Origin: Thermoprotei archaeon
GTDB taxonomy: Archaea > Thermoproteota > Thermoprotei > Thermofilales > B20-G17
Direction of reading: 5' to 3'
Length of the DNA: 6,705 nt
Assembly (NCBI GenBank): GCA_003650785.1
Contig: QMRW01000072.1
Span: 1-6,705, forward strand
The translations under genes and the position numbers were made by a program. Below, piece after piece: positions 1-6,304 of this stretch. The number at the start of each line of letters is the position of its first letter. Within the stretch, counting starts at the first letter, position 1. The notes beneath the pieces were generated by a model that searched no databases, was not told where the DNA came from, and worked only from the letters and a program-made list of their open reading frames with translations.

Positions 1-549
1 ACTACTCACGGCTCACTACTAGTACATGAAATATATCTGGATGAAGAAGAGCTTCTCAAAAGACTAGAGTTAGAGGAAGTAGATATTCTAGCAAAGGGAT
101 TAGAAGCTGGGCTCCCTCTTTCGAGCATACTGGGAGATAAGAGAGCGCAGAAAGTGATAGATGAATGTAAGGATGTAATAGCTGGGGAGTATATAGAAGT
201 ACTGATACCTACAACTTCTGAGATAGAATATGGAGTACAGGATTTCGATATAGATGGATTAGAGGAGGTGGAGATATTCAGCTGTACTATACCTATAGTA
301 GGCGTGGATATGGTAGATAGGCTACTGGAAATGTGTGAATACGTGGAAGAGTACTTAGAGAGATTAGAGAATCTCATCCGTGAGGAGAGTAAATTAGTAG
401 ACGGGTATATGGTAGCTTTAAGATGCTTTAGGAATGCCGATACTACTCTTATGGATCTGGAGGAAGAGGTTCAAGAAGCAATAGATCTAATTGGAGAGGA
501 TGTTATAGAAGGAGTTGTAATGGTCAATAGAATACTCGAAAGTCCCTAG
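1..549 (+). CDS. Acidic protein of unknown function, C-terminal part (5' end outside window)
   Basis: The reading frame is open from base 1 to a TAG at 547-549, giving 182 residues, so the start lies outside the window. An internal GTG at 154 is in frame but is not needed as a start, because coding-like sequence continues upstream of it. The protein is very rich in Glu and Asp. Residues about 104-137 are a strongly charged, probably helical or coiled-coil stretch. The visible part begins TTHGSLLVHEI. A Thr-Thr-His turn of this kind occurs at the H-loop near the end of ABC-type ATPase domains such as MutS or Rad50, so a MutS-like ATPase tail is one possibility. This is a weak guess because no Walker motif lies inside the window. 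There is no membrane segment. The next gene starts 78 bases downstream with its own candidate promoter. The coding call is secure; the function is unknown. Confidence 0.75.
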   Translation, partial: TTHGSLLVHEIYLDEEELLKRLELEEVDILAKGLEAGLPLSSILGDKRAQKVIDECKDVIAGEYIEVLIPTTSEIEYGVQDFDIDGLEEVEIFSCTIPIVGVDMVDRLLEMCEYVEEYLERLENLIREESKLVDGYMVALRCFRNADTTLMDLEEEVQEAIDLIGEDVIEGVVMVNRILESP

Positions 550-595
550 CTTAGGATGTGAGATTGAGAACTATGAAATAGTAGGATATATGAGT

Positions 596-606
596 AAGTT
601 TAAGAG
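596..606 (+). promoter_or_regulatory. Candidate box A (TATA) of the AN1-M50 protease gene
   Basis: The sequence AAGTTTAAGAG has its TTTAAG core centred about 26.5 bases before the ATG at 628. That is the usual distance between box A and the transcription start in archaea, so the mRNA would begin at or very near the start codon (leaderless). In agreement, there is no Shine-Dalgarno sequence just upstream of this ATG. The core is only a moderate match to box A. Confidence 0.4.
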
Positions 607-627
607 AGAGTTATAGCTATATAGAAC

Positions 628-1395
628 ATGGTTAAGTGTGAATATTGCGGTAAGGAAGTTGTCCTACCCTTTAAATGTAGCTATTGTGGCGGTAAATTCT
701 GTATTGATCATCATTTGCCAGAGAAGCACGAATGTCCAGCACTTGTAAGAGGAGTATGGCAACCTCGCTACGTTCCTGTTGAACCTCCTCCACCAGAACC
801 TCCTAGAAGGGTTAGGATAGGATATCCAAAGGTAACTAGACCTTATGTATACTTCTACAGGGGTGAGCTATTAAGTTTATTACTAGCAGCTACTATGGTA
901 TTCTTCGTATTCTTAACAGTAATACCATGGAGTCCTATCTGGATCTTAACTATATTTATAGGTTCCGTGACGTGCTATGTATCCCATGAACTAGCTCATA
1001 AGTTTGTTGCACAATCATATGGACATAGAGCTCGATATGTACTCTCACCAATGGGAGTATTATTAACTCTTATCTCTATGATACCGTTCATGCCTATAAA
1101 GATAATAGCCCCTGGATACGTGAGTATAATCCCTATGGGAGCTTGGAGTACTGAACAGGAGGGTAGAATAGCACTAGCAGGACCTATACTTAATATACTC
1201 ATAGCGGCCTTTTTCACTATACTAGCTAGAATAATACCGATAGCTAGAGTCATAGCGAATATAAATGCTACTATAGCATTTATCAATCTCATGCCCTTCC
1301 CAGTGCTAGATGGAGCCAAGATTATGAGGTGGAGCTTTCTAATATGGGTAACTATGTTCGTAGTGAGTCTAGTACTACTAGCTGTAAACCTATAG
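628..1395 (+). CDS. AN1 zinc finger fused to an M50-family (site-2 protease type) membrane metalloprotease
   Basis: 255 residues. Residues 4-36 form a complete AN1-type zinc finger with ligands C4, C7, C17, C20, C25, H28, H34 and C36 in the standard spacing. A proline-rich linker (about 46-62) leads to the membrane domain, with hydrophobic segments near 81-101, 103-125, 137-157, 180-203, 206-226 and 234-254. The M50 catalytic signature HELAH is at 120-124. AGPxxN is at 184-189 and NLMPFPVLDG at 220-229, with D228 as the expected third zinc ligand. By family knowledge it should cut proteins within or beside the membrane, with the AN1 finger binding a partner or substrate on the cytoplasmic side; that role is inferred. 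No PDZ domain is present. The ATG at 628 fits a leaderless start. The gene runs convergently into ValRS with 54 bases between the stop codons. All catalytic residues are intact. Confidence 0.9.
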   Translation: MVKCEYCGKEVVLPFKCSYCGGKFCIDHHLPEKHECPALVRGVWQPRYVPVEPPPPEPPRRVRIGYPKVTRPYVYFYRGELLSLLLAATMVFFVFLTVIPWSPIWILTIFIGSVTCYVSHELAHKFVAQSYGHRARYVLSPMGVLLTLISMIPFMPIKIIAPGYVSIIPMGAWSTEQEGRIALAGPILNILIAAFFTILARIIPIARVIANINATIAFINLMPFPVLDGAKIMRWSFLIWVTMFVVSLVLLAVNL

Positions 1396-1449
1396 GGAGG
1401 ATATATGTGAACTTCAATTAAGTTATTCTATTTAATCCTTCATTTCCAA

Positions 1450-3885
1450 TTAATGTGAATAAATATTGAATGTAATTTCAGGGTACTCTCTGACCTCGTA
1501 TTTTCCTCTACCTTCTTCAGTAATTTCAAGTGTTCTTATCCAGAGAGTATTTGATATATCATCTAGATTAGCTCGCAGGAGTTTAGTATGCTTTCCAGCA
1601 TATATTGTAGCTTTAGCAATAGGTTGATTTAGTGGTATTTTGAGATCATGTTTAACCCTCCGCATATTGGCTATAGTCCTTATGACTATATCTCCTTCAG
1701 TAATACTTCTCTCGTCTATTCTATCGACCTTAGGCCAATCCGAGATAGTAATGCTCTTCCACCTCTCATGCTTAGCGTATAGAGTATGGTATATCTCCTC
1801 AGCGATGTGAGGGGTAAATGGTGAGATAAGCTTTAGAAGGTTTAATAGGATTGTGTAGAGAGTCTTCTGAGCGGATCTCTTATAGGGATTCTCACGAGCT
1901 AGTCTGTACTTGACAACCTCTAGGTAGTGATCACAGAAGATATGCCACGTAAAGTTTATGATAGAGGTGGAAGCAGCTCTAAAGTCATAGTTCTCCATAG
2001 CATTGGTAACCTCAACAATCAGCTTTTTAAAGAGATTCAAGACCCATCTATCAACTAACTTATACTCATCTTCACTCACTTCAATTCTGGGATCGAAATC
2101 ACCTAGAGTGAGTGATAGAAATCTAGCTGCATTCCAAAGCTTAGTAAGAAAGCGCCTAGCATAGTCGACACCCTCCCACGAGAACCTTATATCAGAACCC
2201 GTAATAGTCGAACTTGCAACCCAAAGCCTAAAAGCATCTGCACCATACTTATCGACTACCTCTGTCAGACTAATATAGTTCCCGAGGCTTTTATGCATCA
2301 TACGACCATCTGTTCCTCTTACCATTCCATTTATTAGAGCTATCTTAAATTGAGATTTTCCAAAGAGTGCCACTCCTCTTACCAATAGATAGTAGTCCCA
2401 TGTCCTTATGATGTCATAACCATTCGACTGAAGATCTGCGGGAAAGAGTCTCTCATCTAGCGCATCGGGCCATCCCGCGTGAACAGCTGCTGTTATACTT
2501 GAGTCCATCCATGTGTCCAGTACATCAGTCTCGCCTACAAACTCTCTTCCTCCACACTTTGGACATCTATCAATCCTAGGCAATTCTTTCCTTGGATCTA
2601 CTGGTAGCCAATCCGGTTCAGCTAAGATAACCTCACTGCATTTCTTACAGTACCATACTGGTATAGGTGTAGCGAAGAACCTCTGTCTTGAGATAGGCCA
2701 GTCCCAATCTAGACTGTTCACCCAATCCTCTAACCTCCTTCTCATATAGCTTGGTATCCATTTTACCTTCTTAGCTTCTTCTAGTACTTTATCAGCTAGT
2801 TCTCTTGTCTTAACAAACCACTGTTCTTTGGGAATTATCTCAACGGGTGTGTGACATCTCCAACATGTTCCTACAGAGCTCTCAATGTCCTCTACTTTAA
2901 CTAGTAACCCTCTCTCCTCTAGAAGTTGAGCCATTCTAGTTCTAGCCTCTTCTACTATAAGTCCTTTTAGGGGACCTGCTTTTTCATTCATAATTCCTCT
3001 TTCATTGATCGAGATTATTACTGGTAGTCTATGTCTTGCCTGCCACTTCACATCAGTCTTATCACCATAGGTACATATCATGACTACTCCAGTACCAAAA
3101 TGCATATCCACTTCTTCGTCGGCTATTATCGGAACCCATCTATCGTAAATCGGTACTTTGGCCTTCTTACCTATGAGATGGAAGTACCTTTTATCTTCTG
3201 GATGTACCGCTACTGCAATACAGGATGCAAGTAATTCTGGCCTTGTTGATGCTATTGTTAGGGGTTCTCCATTTTCAAGTTCAAAGTTATAGTAGTATAG
3301 TTTTCTTTTGACCATTTTATACTCTACTTCAGCCTCGGCTATAGCGGTCTCGCATCTGGGACACCAGTATATTGGAAGATACCCTCTATAGATAAGGCCT
3401 TTTCTATACATCAGTATAAAGCTTAATTGAGTTCTTCTCCAGTAATCGGGGTTCATAGTCATATATTCAGTAGTCCAGTCTATACTACATCCTAATCTCT
3501 TTATGGACTCCTTCATAGGTTCAATCCACTTTAGGGTATACTCTCTGCAGAGAGCTATGAATTCATCTCTAGGTATCTCTCTCTTATACCTACCTATAGT
3601 CCTCTCTACCCTAACTTCTGTTGGTAATCCATGACAGTCCCATCCCTGGGGGAAGAAGACATTGTATCCTCTCATCCTCTTGTATCTCGCTACAAAGTCC
3701 ATGTAAGCGTGGTTAAAGGCATTACCTACATGGAATTCACCACTTGGATAGGGTGGTGGAGTATCTATCGAGAATGTAGGTCTTACTTTATCCTCTTTAT
3801 CGAATCTATATATCCTCCACTCTTCCCATATCCTCTGCCATTTCTTCTCTATTTCTCTAAAGTTGAATCTCTTAGGAAGTACCAT
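1450..3885 (-). CDS. valS: Valyl-tRNA synthetase, archaeal type, complete
   Basis: 811 residues; charges tRNA-Val with valine in the cytoplasm (class Ia synthetase). Numbered from the ATG at 3885, the HIGH motif is HVGN at 52-55 within PYPSGEFHVGN. A zinc-type WCPRC is at 174-178, and the CP1 editing domain carries STRPE at 213-217. Further Cys pairs (CWRC, WYCKKC, CPKC) follow. The stretch WDWPISRQRFFATPIPVWYC is typical of archaeal ValRS and separates it from IleRS and LeuRS. The KMSKS loop reads MMHKS at 529-533, with the second lysine (K532) kept. An anticodon-binding helical domain fills the C-terminus. There is no long C-terminal coiled-coil arm of the bacterial kind, and the length is normal for archaea. 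A TTG at 3891 is in frame, but GGAGG sits only 2 bases from it and 8 bases from the ATG at 3885, so the ATG is preferred. The gene is single and has no apparent operon partner. Confidence 0.96.
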   Translation of the reverse strand: MVLPKRFNFREIEKKWQRIWEEWRIYRFDKEDKVRPTFSIDTPPPYPSGEFHVGNAFNHAYMDFVARYKRMRGYNVFFPQGWDCHGLPTEVRVERTIGRYKREIPRDEFIALCREYTLKWIEPMKESIKRLGCSIDWTTEYMTMNPDYWRRTQLSFILMYRKGLIYRGYLPIYWCPRCETAIAEAEVEYKMVKRKLYYYNFELENGEPLTIASTRPELLASCIAVAVHPEDKRYFHLIGKKAKVPIYDRWVPIIADEEVDMHFGTGVVMICTYGDKTDVKWQARHRLPVIISINERGIMNEKAGPLKGLIVEEARTRMAQLLEERGLLVKVEDIESSVGTCWRCHTPVEIIPKEQWFVKTRELADKVLEEAKKVKWIPSYMRRRLEDWVNSLDWDWPISRQRFFATPIPVWYCKKCSEVILAEPDWLPVDPRKELPRIDRCPKCGGREFVGETDVLDTWMDSSITAAVHAGWPDALDERLFPADLQSNGYDIIRTWDYYLLVRGVALFGKSQFKIALINGMVRGTDGRMMHKSLGNYISLTEVVDKYGADAFRLWVASSTITGSDIRFSWEGVDYARRFLTKLWNAARFLSLTLGDFDPRIEVSEDEYKLVDRWVLNLFKKLIVEVTNAMENYDFRAASTSIINFTWHIFCDHYLEVVKYRLARENPYKRSAQKTLYTILLNLLKLISPFTPHIAEEIYHTLYAKHERWKSITISDWPKVDRIDERSITEGDIVIRTIANMRRVKHDLKIPLNQPIAKATIYAGKHTKLLRANLDDISNTLWIRTLEITEEGRGKYEVREYPEITFNIYSH

Positions 3886-3893
3886 ATTCAAAA

Positions 3894-3900
3894 CCTCCTA
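3894..3900 (-). promoter_or_regulatory. Shine-Dalgarno site that fixes the ValRS start
   Basis: Read on the minus strand, this is TAGGAGG followed by TTTTGAAT and then ATG. GGAGG lies 8 bases from the ATG at 3885, a good distance, but only 2 bases from the in-frame TTG at 3891. It therefore decides for the ATG. A box A-like CTTTAAAA lies at 3905-3912 on the same strand. It would place the transcript start close to 3882, downstream of this site, so the true promoter may be further upstream and I do not list it separately. Confidence 0.75.
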
Positions 3901-4090
3901 TGTGTTTTAAAGTAAGGTAATTAAGTTCTATTCCTCGATGGGAGATTATCGCACTTCCAACTGAAATCCCTCTACACGTGAAAGAAGGGTGTACTAATAA
4001 ATGTTTTTCTTGGGAAATAAGTAGGACTATGGAATATCCTCATCTCAGCCAGATATCAACTTGGTATTGCTCCTTATATTCACTCTTAGC

Positions 4091-4100
4091 TTAATATTAA
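4091..4100 (+). promoter_or_regulatory. Candidate box A of the unknown 4122 gene
   Basis: TTAATATTAA is centred about 26 bases before the GTG at 4122, matching a leaderless transcript that starts on that codon. The element is an AT-rich palindrome-like stretch and stands out from the surrounding sequence. If the second GTG (4131) is used instead, the leader would be only 9 bases. Confidence 0.5.
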
Positions 4101-4121
4101 TGGGAATCGAATGCTAGTGGA

Positions 4122-4703
4122 GTGAATGTAGTGAACAATAGTAGCATACTAGATATAGTAGCCAGAGCCTCAGAGAGGGCAGCTGACAGATTATGGAGTA
4201 TATCGAGTACTAGAGGAGTAAAAAATGAAAAAGGACTTAAGATATTTGCAAAAGATGGTGCGATGTTATTAGCCTGTGAGCTTACCAGAGAGTTGCCGCT
4301 TGAGTGTATATTCTCAGCATGGAATCCAAACACTGGTGAATCCCTCAGATATGTAGACTTCTATATAAATTATGAAGACTGTGCTGTAATCAAGACCATG
4401 ATAATACCTAGAGGGTTTAGATCTAGAGAAGCTATAGCAATGTTACTAGGTAGGAGAAGGAAAGGGGAGAGTGGACTAGTCTACTTCTTCAATGAAGCCT
4501 ATAGAGCCTTTAAGGTCAAGAGGATTGCCGTAGTCTTCGATGAGAAGAGATATCTCTCATGGCATATAGAGAGACTAGCGGATATGGTTAAGGTTAGGAA
4601 TGGAGCCTACCTTATACACCTAGTACCACATAGCAGTAAGAAAGTGATACACCTAGCTGAGATAGAAATAGTCTCATATTACGATTACCATGCCTACTTA
4701 TAG
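4122..4703 (+). CDS. Hypothetical protein, 193 residues, no family recognised
   Basis: I do not recognise this protein. It looks like a soluble alpha/beta protein without a signal peptide or membrane segment. Alternating hydrophobic strands are visible near residues 78-95 (YVDFYINYEDCAVIKTMII), 133-137 (RIAVVF) and 165-172. A basic patch, GRRRKGES, lies near 109-117 and could bind nucleic acid, which is inference only. The C-terminus is tyrosine-rich (SYYDYHAYL). No in-frame ATG exists before the upstream stop at 4098-4100. The GTG at 4122 fits a leaderless start 26 bases from TTAATATTAA. The GTG at 4131, with GGAG at 4119-4122 spaced 8 bases away, is an alternative that shortens the protein to 190 residues. 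The gene stands alone: ValRS diverges from it on the left and the FKBP gene follows 207 bases later with its own promoter region. Codon use resembles its neighbours. Confidence 0.75.
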   Translation: MNVVNNSSILDIVARASERAADRLWSISSTRGVKNEKGLKIFAKDGAMLLACELTRELPLECIFSAWNPNTGESLRYVDFYINYEDCAVIKTMIIPRGFRSREAIAMLLGRRRKGESGLVYFFNEAYRAFKVKRIAVVFDEKRYLSWHIERLADMVKVRNGAYLIHLVPHSSKKVIHLAEIEIVSYYDYHAYL

Positions 4704-4746
4704 TCCTACTCATGAATATATTCGTATTCTATCCTACTTATAGTCC
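4693..4746 (+). repeat. Direct repeat of 14 bases, period 40, at the end of the unknown gene
   Basis: CCTACTTATAGTCC occurs exactly at 4693-4706 and again at 4733-4746. The bases just before each copy also align with a few gaps (ATATTACG... against ATATTCG...), so the unit may be an imperfect duplication of about 31 bases. The first copy contains the TAG stop codon of the 4122 gene; the second lies in the spacer. Confidence 0.75.
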
Positions 4747-4810
4747 CGAAATCCCTCTTAGCAAGGCTACATAACCTCGCCATGGAAATTAGGGATGAGC
4801 CTATAGGCCT

Positions 4811-4830
4811 CCTACTTAAGTGGAAGTAGG
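4811..4830. repeat. Short hairpin CCTACTT / AAGTAGG
   Basis: A 7-bp perfect stem, CCTACTT (4811-4817) with AAGTAGG (4824-4830), closes a 6-base loop AAGTGG. It lies 80 bases before the FKBP start codon and reuses the same CCTACTT word as the direct repeat at the end of the previous gene. It could be an operator-like site or the terminator structure of the upstream gene. No T-run follows, so I do not call it a terminator. Confidence 0.5.
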
Positions 4831-4861
4831 TTACTTCTGGAGAGGGAGAGATAATAAGACA

Positions 4862-4868
4862 CATATAG
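4862..4868 (+). promoter_or_regulatory. Candidate box A of the FKBP gene
   Basis: CATATAG is centred near 4865, which predicts a transcript start near 4891 and a leader of about 20 bases that includes the Shine-Dalgarno site at 4897-4902. The match to box A is moderate. Confidence 0.3.
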
Positions 4869-4896
4869 TAGAATGAAATACTACGAGTGATTGAAT

Positions 4897-4902
4897 AGGA
4901 GG
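4897..4902 (+). promoter_or_regulatory. Shine-Dalgarno site of the FKBP gene
   Basis: AGGAGG is followed by TATGGAAA, 8 bases, and then the ATG at 4911. The ATG at 4904, too close to the site and in another frame, is excluded. This confirms the start of the isomerase gene. Confidence 0.75.
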
Positions 4903-4910
4903 TATGGAAA

Positions 4911-5639
4911 ATGCCCGTAGAGAGGAATGATTACGTGCTATTAGAGTACACCACGGAGATAAAGGAGGATGGAAGGGTAATTGATACGACTATAGAAGAG
5001 GTAGCTAGGAAACATAGGATATACAAAGAGGATAAAGTCTATGGTCCTAGATTAATTATAATAGGAGAGGGGATGCTGATTAAGTATGTCGAAGACAATA
5101 TTGTGGGTATGGAGGAGGGAGAAGAAAAGGTTATAGAAGTACCCCCAGAGAAGGGATTTGGTCTAAGAGATCCAAAGAAGATAAGAGTAATACCAGCCGT
5201 AGAACTCAGTAGGAGAGGGATAATTCCGAAGGTCGATATGCAAGTCGAGATAGATGGAAGAGTAGCAGTAATCAGAAGTGTAGGATCCGGTAGAGTACAG
5301 TTAGACTTCAATCATCCACTCGCTGGAAAGACCTTAGTATATAGAGTGAAGGTTGTTAAGATACTCAAGGATAAAGAGTCTAAGGTGAAGGAATTGACAA
5401 GAAGATGGTTACCTACACTTAAACCCGAAGAAATAGATGTAAAGACACCAGAGGAGGGCATACTTGAGATCTCCCTACCTCCGAGGACTCTACTCATGGA
5501 GGGAATAGGAGTTAGAAAGAGGAGTATTGCTATGGATCTGGGGAAGAGATTTGATGATCTCAGAGAGATCAGGTTCATAGATGTGATAAAGCTTAAGGAG
5601 AAAGAGGAAAAAGAGGAGAAGAGTGAATCCAAGACCTAA
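4911..5639 (+). CDS. SlyD-like FKBP-type peptidyl-prolyl cis-trans isomerase, long archaeal form
   Basis: 242 residues; predicted to speed proline isomerisation and act as a folding chaperone in the cytoplasm. The FKBP fold begins at residues 8-26 (YVLLEYTTEIKEDGRVIDTT) and continues through GPRLIIIGEG (45-54), a helix ending VGMEEGEEK (65-73) and PPEKGFGLRDP (78-88). An insert-in-flap chaperone domain spans about 96-135, followed by the family signature DFNHPLAGKTLVYRVKV at 132-148. Residues about 155-230 form the extra C-terminal domain found in long archaeal FKBPs, and the protein ends in a highly charged Lys/Glu tail. There is no signal peptide or membrane anchor. The start is fixed by AGGAGG at 4897-4902. 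The gene is probably transcribed alone; convergent remains of another gene begin 9 bases beyond its stop. The family assignment is firm; substrates are unknown. Confidence 0.93.
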   Translation: MPVERNDYVLLEYTTEIKEDGRVIDTTIEEVARKHRIYKEDKVYGPRLIIIGEGMLIKYVEDNIVGMEEGEEKVIEVPPEKGFGLRDPKKIRVIPAVELSRRGIIPKVDMQVEIDGRVAVIRSVGSGRVQLDFNHPLAGKTLVYRVKVVKILKDKESKVKELTRRWLPTLKPEEIDVKTPEEGILEISLPPRTLLMEGIGVRKRSIAMDLGKRFDDLREIRFIDVIKLKEKEEKEEKSESKT

Positions 5640-5648
5640 CTCTCAAAT

Positions 5649-6065
5649 CTATTGTGGAGGAAATGAAGAATACGATGTTAGGTAATGCCAGATTTCTTCA
5701 GTAGAGATCTGTATACTCGATTTCATTATTAAATTGCTAATAGGATGTACATAGATGTCAGTATTAGTAGTGTGCCCTCCTACCTTCAACACCCGTAGTC
5801 TTACCATCTATATCTTTAAACACCTGAATTTTTCGACCTTCCCTGGTTCAATTCCTCTTTCTTCAAGGACTTTCCTGAAGATCTCTAGGACTGTTCTCTC
5901 TAGATCCATACCCCATCTCTTACCCATACTACCTATAGTCACTTCGACTCTTCTACTCAACTGTATGAATTCTTCTCTTAGTTTATACATTTCCTTACTT
6001 AGAGTAATGAACTCCTCATCCTCTTCTAATAATTTCAATATAACCTCTTTAAGTCCTATATCCAC
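5649..6065 (-). pseudogene. Decayed gene: coiled-coil plus PD-(D/E)XK-type protein (DUF3782/COG5493-like)
   Basis: The intact first part runs from a GTG at 6065 to a TAG at 5808-5810, 85 residues. It has a charged helical stretch, then SRRVEVTIGSMGKRWGMDLE and an amphipathic helix ending PGKVEKF. From memory this resembles archaeal coiled-coil proteins that carry a PD-(D/E)XK nuclease-like domain after this point. That domain is broken here. A shift of one frame near 5821 continues the expected text as FKDIDGKTTGVEGRR (about 5776-5820). The original frame resumes with DIYVH (5745-5759), LIMKSS (5715-5732) and STEEIWHYL, ending at the TAG at 5649-5651. Thus the protein needs two compensating frame changes and a bypassed stop, and the expected catalytic Glu of the E-x-K motif is Met. 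GAGGA directly abuts the GTG, so the start is uncertain. The alternative is a short real 85-residue protein. The family call rests on memory, not a search. Confidence 0.6.
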
Positions 6066-6161
6066 TCCTCAGTTAATCAGATCTAGGCCTTTGTATTAGC
6101 CCTTTTAATACTATTTCAAATTTCATAATTAGTATTCGATGTCTAAACTATGCCTGGAATA

Positions 6162-6170
6162 TTATATAAA
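6162..6170. promoter_or_regulatory. Extra TATA-like element of uncertain direction
   Basis: TTATATAAA is a good box A on either strand. Read on plus it would start a transcript near 6192, running through the hairpin at 6216-6270 toward the last gene. Read on minus (CTTTATATAAT, using flanking bases) it would start one near 6139, giving a 70-base leader for the decayed gene. It implies either a second promoter or a small RNA. Confidence 0.35.
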
Positions 6171-6215
6171 GCACAGGTCTGGCGAGAGACTTTGCAATAC
6201 AAGCAAGGGCTATTA

Positions 6216-6270
6216 GCCGAACTTTAAGAGGTTCTACTTCTCAGAGCAGAGAGCTAGAATCCTGCTCGGC
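6216..6270. repeat. 55-base imperfect inverted repeat (long hairpin)
   Basis: The outer arms 6216-6222 (GCCGAAC) and 6264-6270 (GCTCGGC) pair at 6 of 7 positions on plus. On minus the seventh position becomes a G-U pair. After a one-sided internal loop (6223-6228), AGG (6229-6231) and TTCTA (6232-6236) pair with TAGAA (6255-6259) and CCT (6261-6263) around a one-base bulge. Then TCTC (6239-6242) pairs with GAGA (6249-6252) across a 6-base loop. The total is about 18-19 pairs. It directly abuts the box A of the next gene. It may be a structured RNA, an operator, or the relic of a small element. It is too short for a tRNA and has no T-loop. Confidence 0.65.
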
Positions 6271-6284
6271 AAAGTTTATATAAG
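6271..6284 (+). promoter_or_regulatory. Strong archaeal promoter (BRE plus box A) of the right-edge gene
   Basis: AAAGTTTATATAAG combines a purine-rich BRE-like AAAG with a near-ideal box A, TTTATATA (6275-6282), centred 26.5 bases before the GTG at 6305. This predicts a leaderless transcript beginning on the start codon. It is the best promoter match in the window. Confidence 0.7.
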
Positions 6285-6304
6285 GGATCTTATCGACTCA
6301 CATC

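Larger units (their letters stand above)
4704..4910. other. Spacer between the unknown gene and the FKBP gene
   Basis: 207 bases without a convincing gene. It contains the second copy of the 14-base direct repeat, a perfect palindrome GCCTATAGGC at 4799-4808, a hairpin at 4811-4830, and the FKBP gene's likely promoter and ribosome binding site. A frame (plus) is open from 4716 to a stop at 4827-4829 and its last 15 codons start with an ATG at 4782, but nothing supports it as a gene. Confidence 0.5.
6066..6304. other. Spacer between the decayed gene and the right-edge gene
   Basis: 239 bases between divergent genes. On the minus strand TATTAAAAGG (6101-6110) could be box A for the decayed gene, with a transcript start near 6080. 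On the plus strand it holds a box A-like TTATATAAA (6162-6170), a 55-base hairpin (6216-6270) and the strong promoter of the next gene (6271-6284). I found no open frame of note and no tRNA. Confidence 0.5.

Noticed and set aside
154..156. GTG as the start of the first gene
   Set aside because: The same frame is open and coding-like all the way to base 1, so the gene begins outside the window.
6..377. Minus-strand frame of 123 codons, serine-rich
   Set aside because: It is the antisense of the acidic gene at 1-549; the Ser richness comes from reading Glu and Asp codons backwards.
3889..3891. TTG as the ValRS start
   Set aside because: The Shine-Dalgarno site is only 2 bases away; the ATG at 3885 has the proper 8-base spacing.
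4003..4011. T-rich run as a transcription terminator
   Set aside because: No plus-strand gene ends before it; on the minus strand it lies upstream of ValRS.
4712..4774. Short frame of 20 codons (MNIFVFYPTYSPEI...) after the unknown gene
   Set aside because: Very short, no ribosome binding site, and it lies within the direct repeat.
4716..4829. Open stretch ending LAMEIRDEPIGLLLKWK
   Set aside because: Protein-like at its end, but its only ATG leaves 15 residues and no promoter or binding site supports it; it may be a gene remnant but this cannot be shown.
5755..6099. Plus-strand frame of 114 codons, Ser/Leu-rich
   Set aside because: Antisense shadow of the decayed minus-strand gene, whose text matches a real family; this frame has low-complexity composition.
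6216..6270. tRNA gene
   Set aside because: The 7-base outer stem looks like an acceptor stem, but the unit is only 55 bases, and lacks a proper T-loop and an identifiable anticodon arm on both strands.
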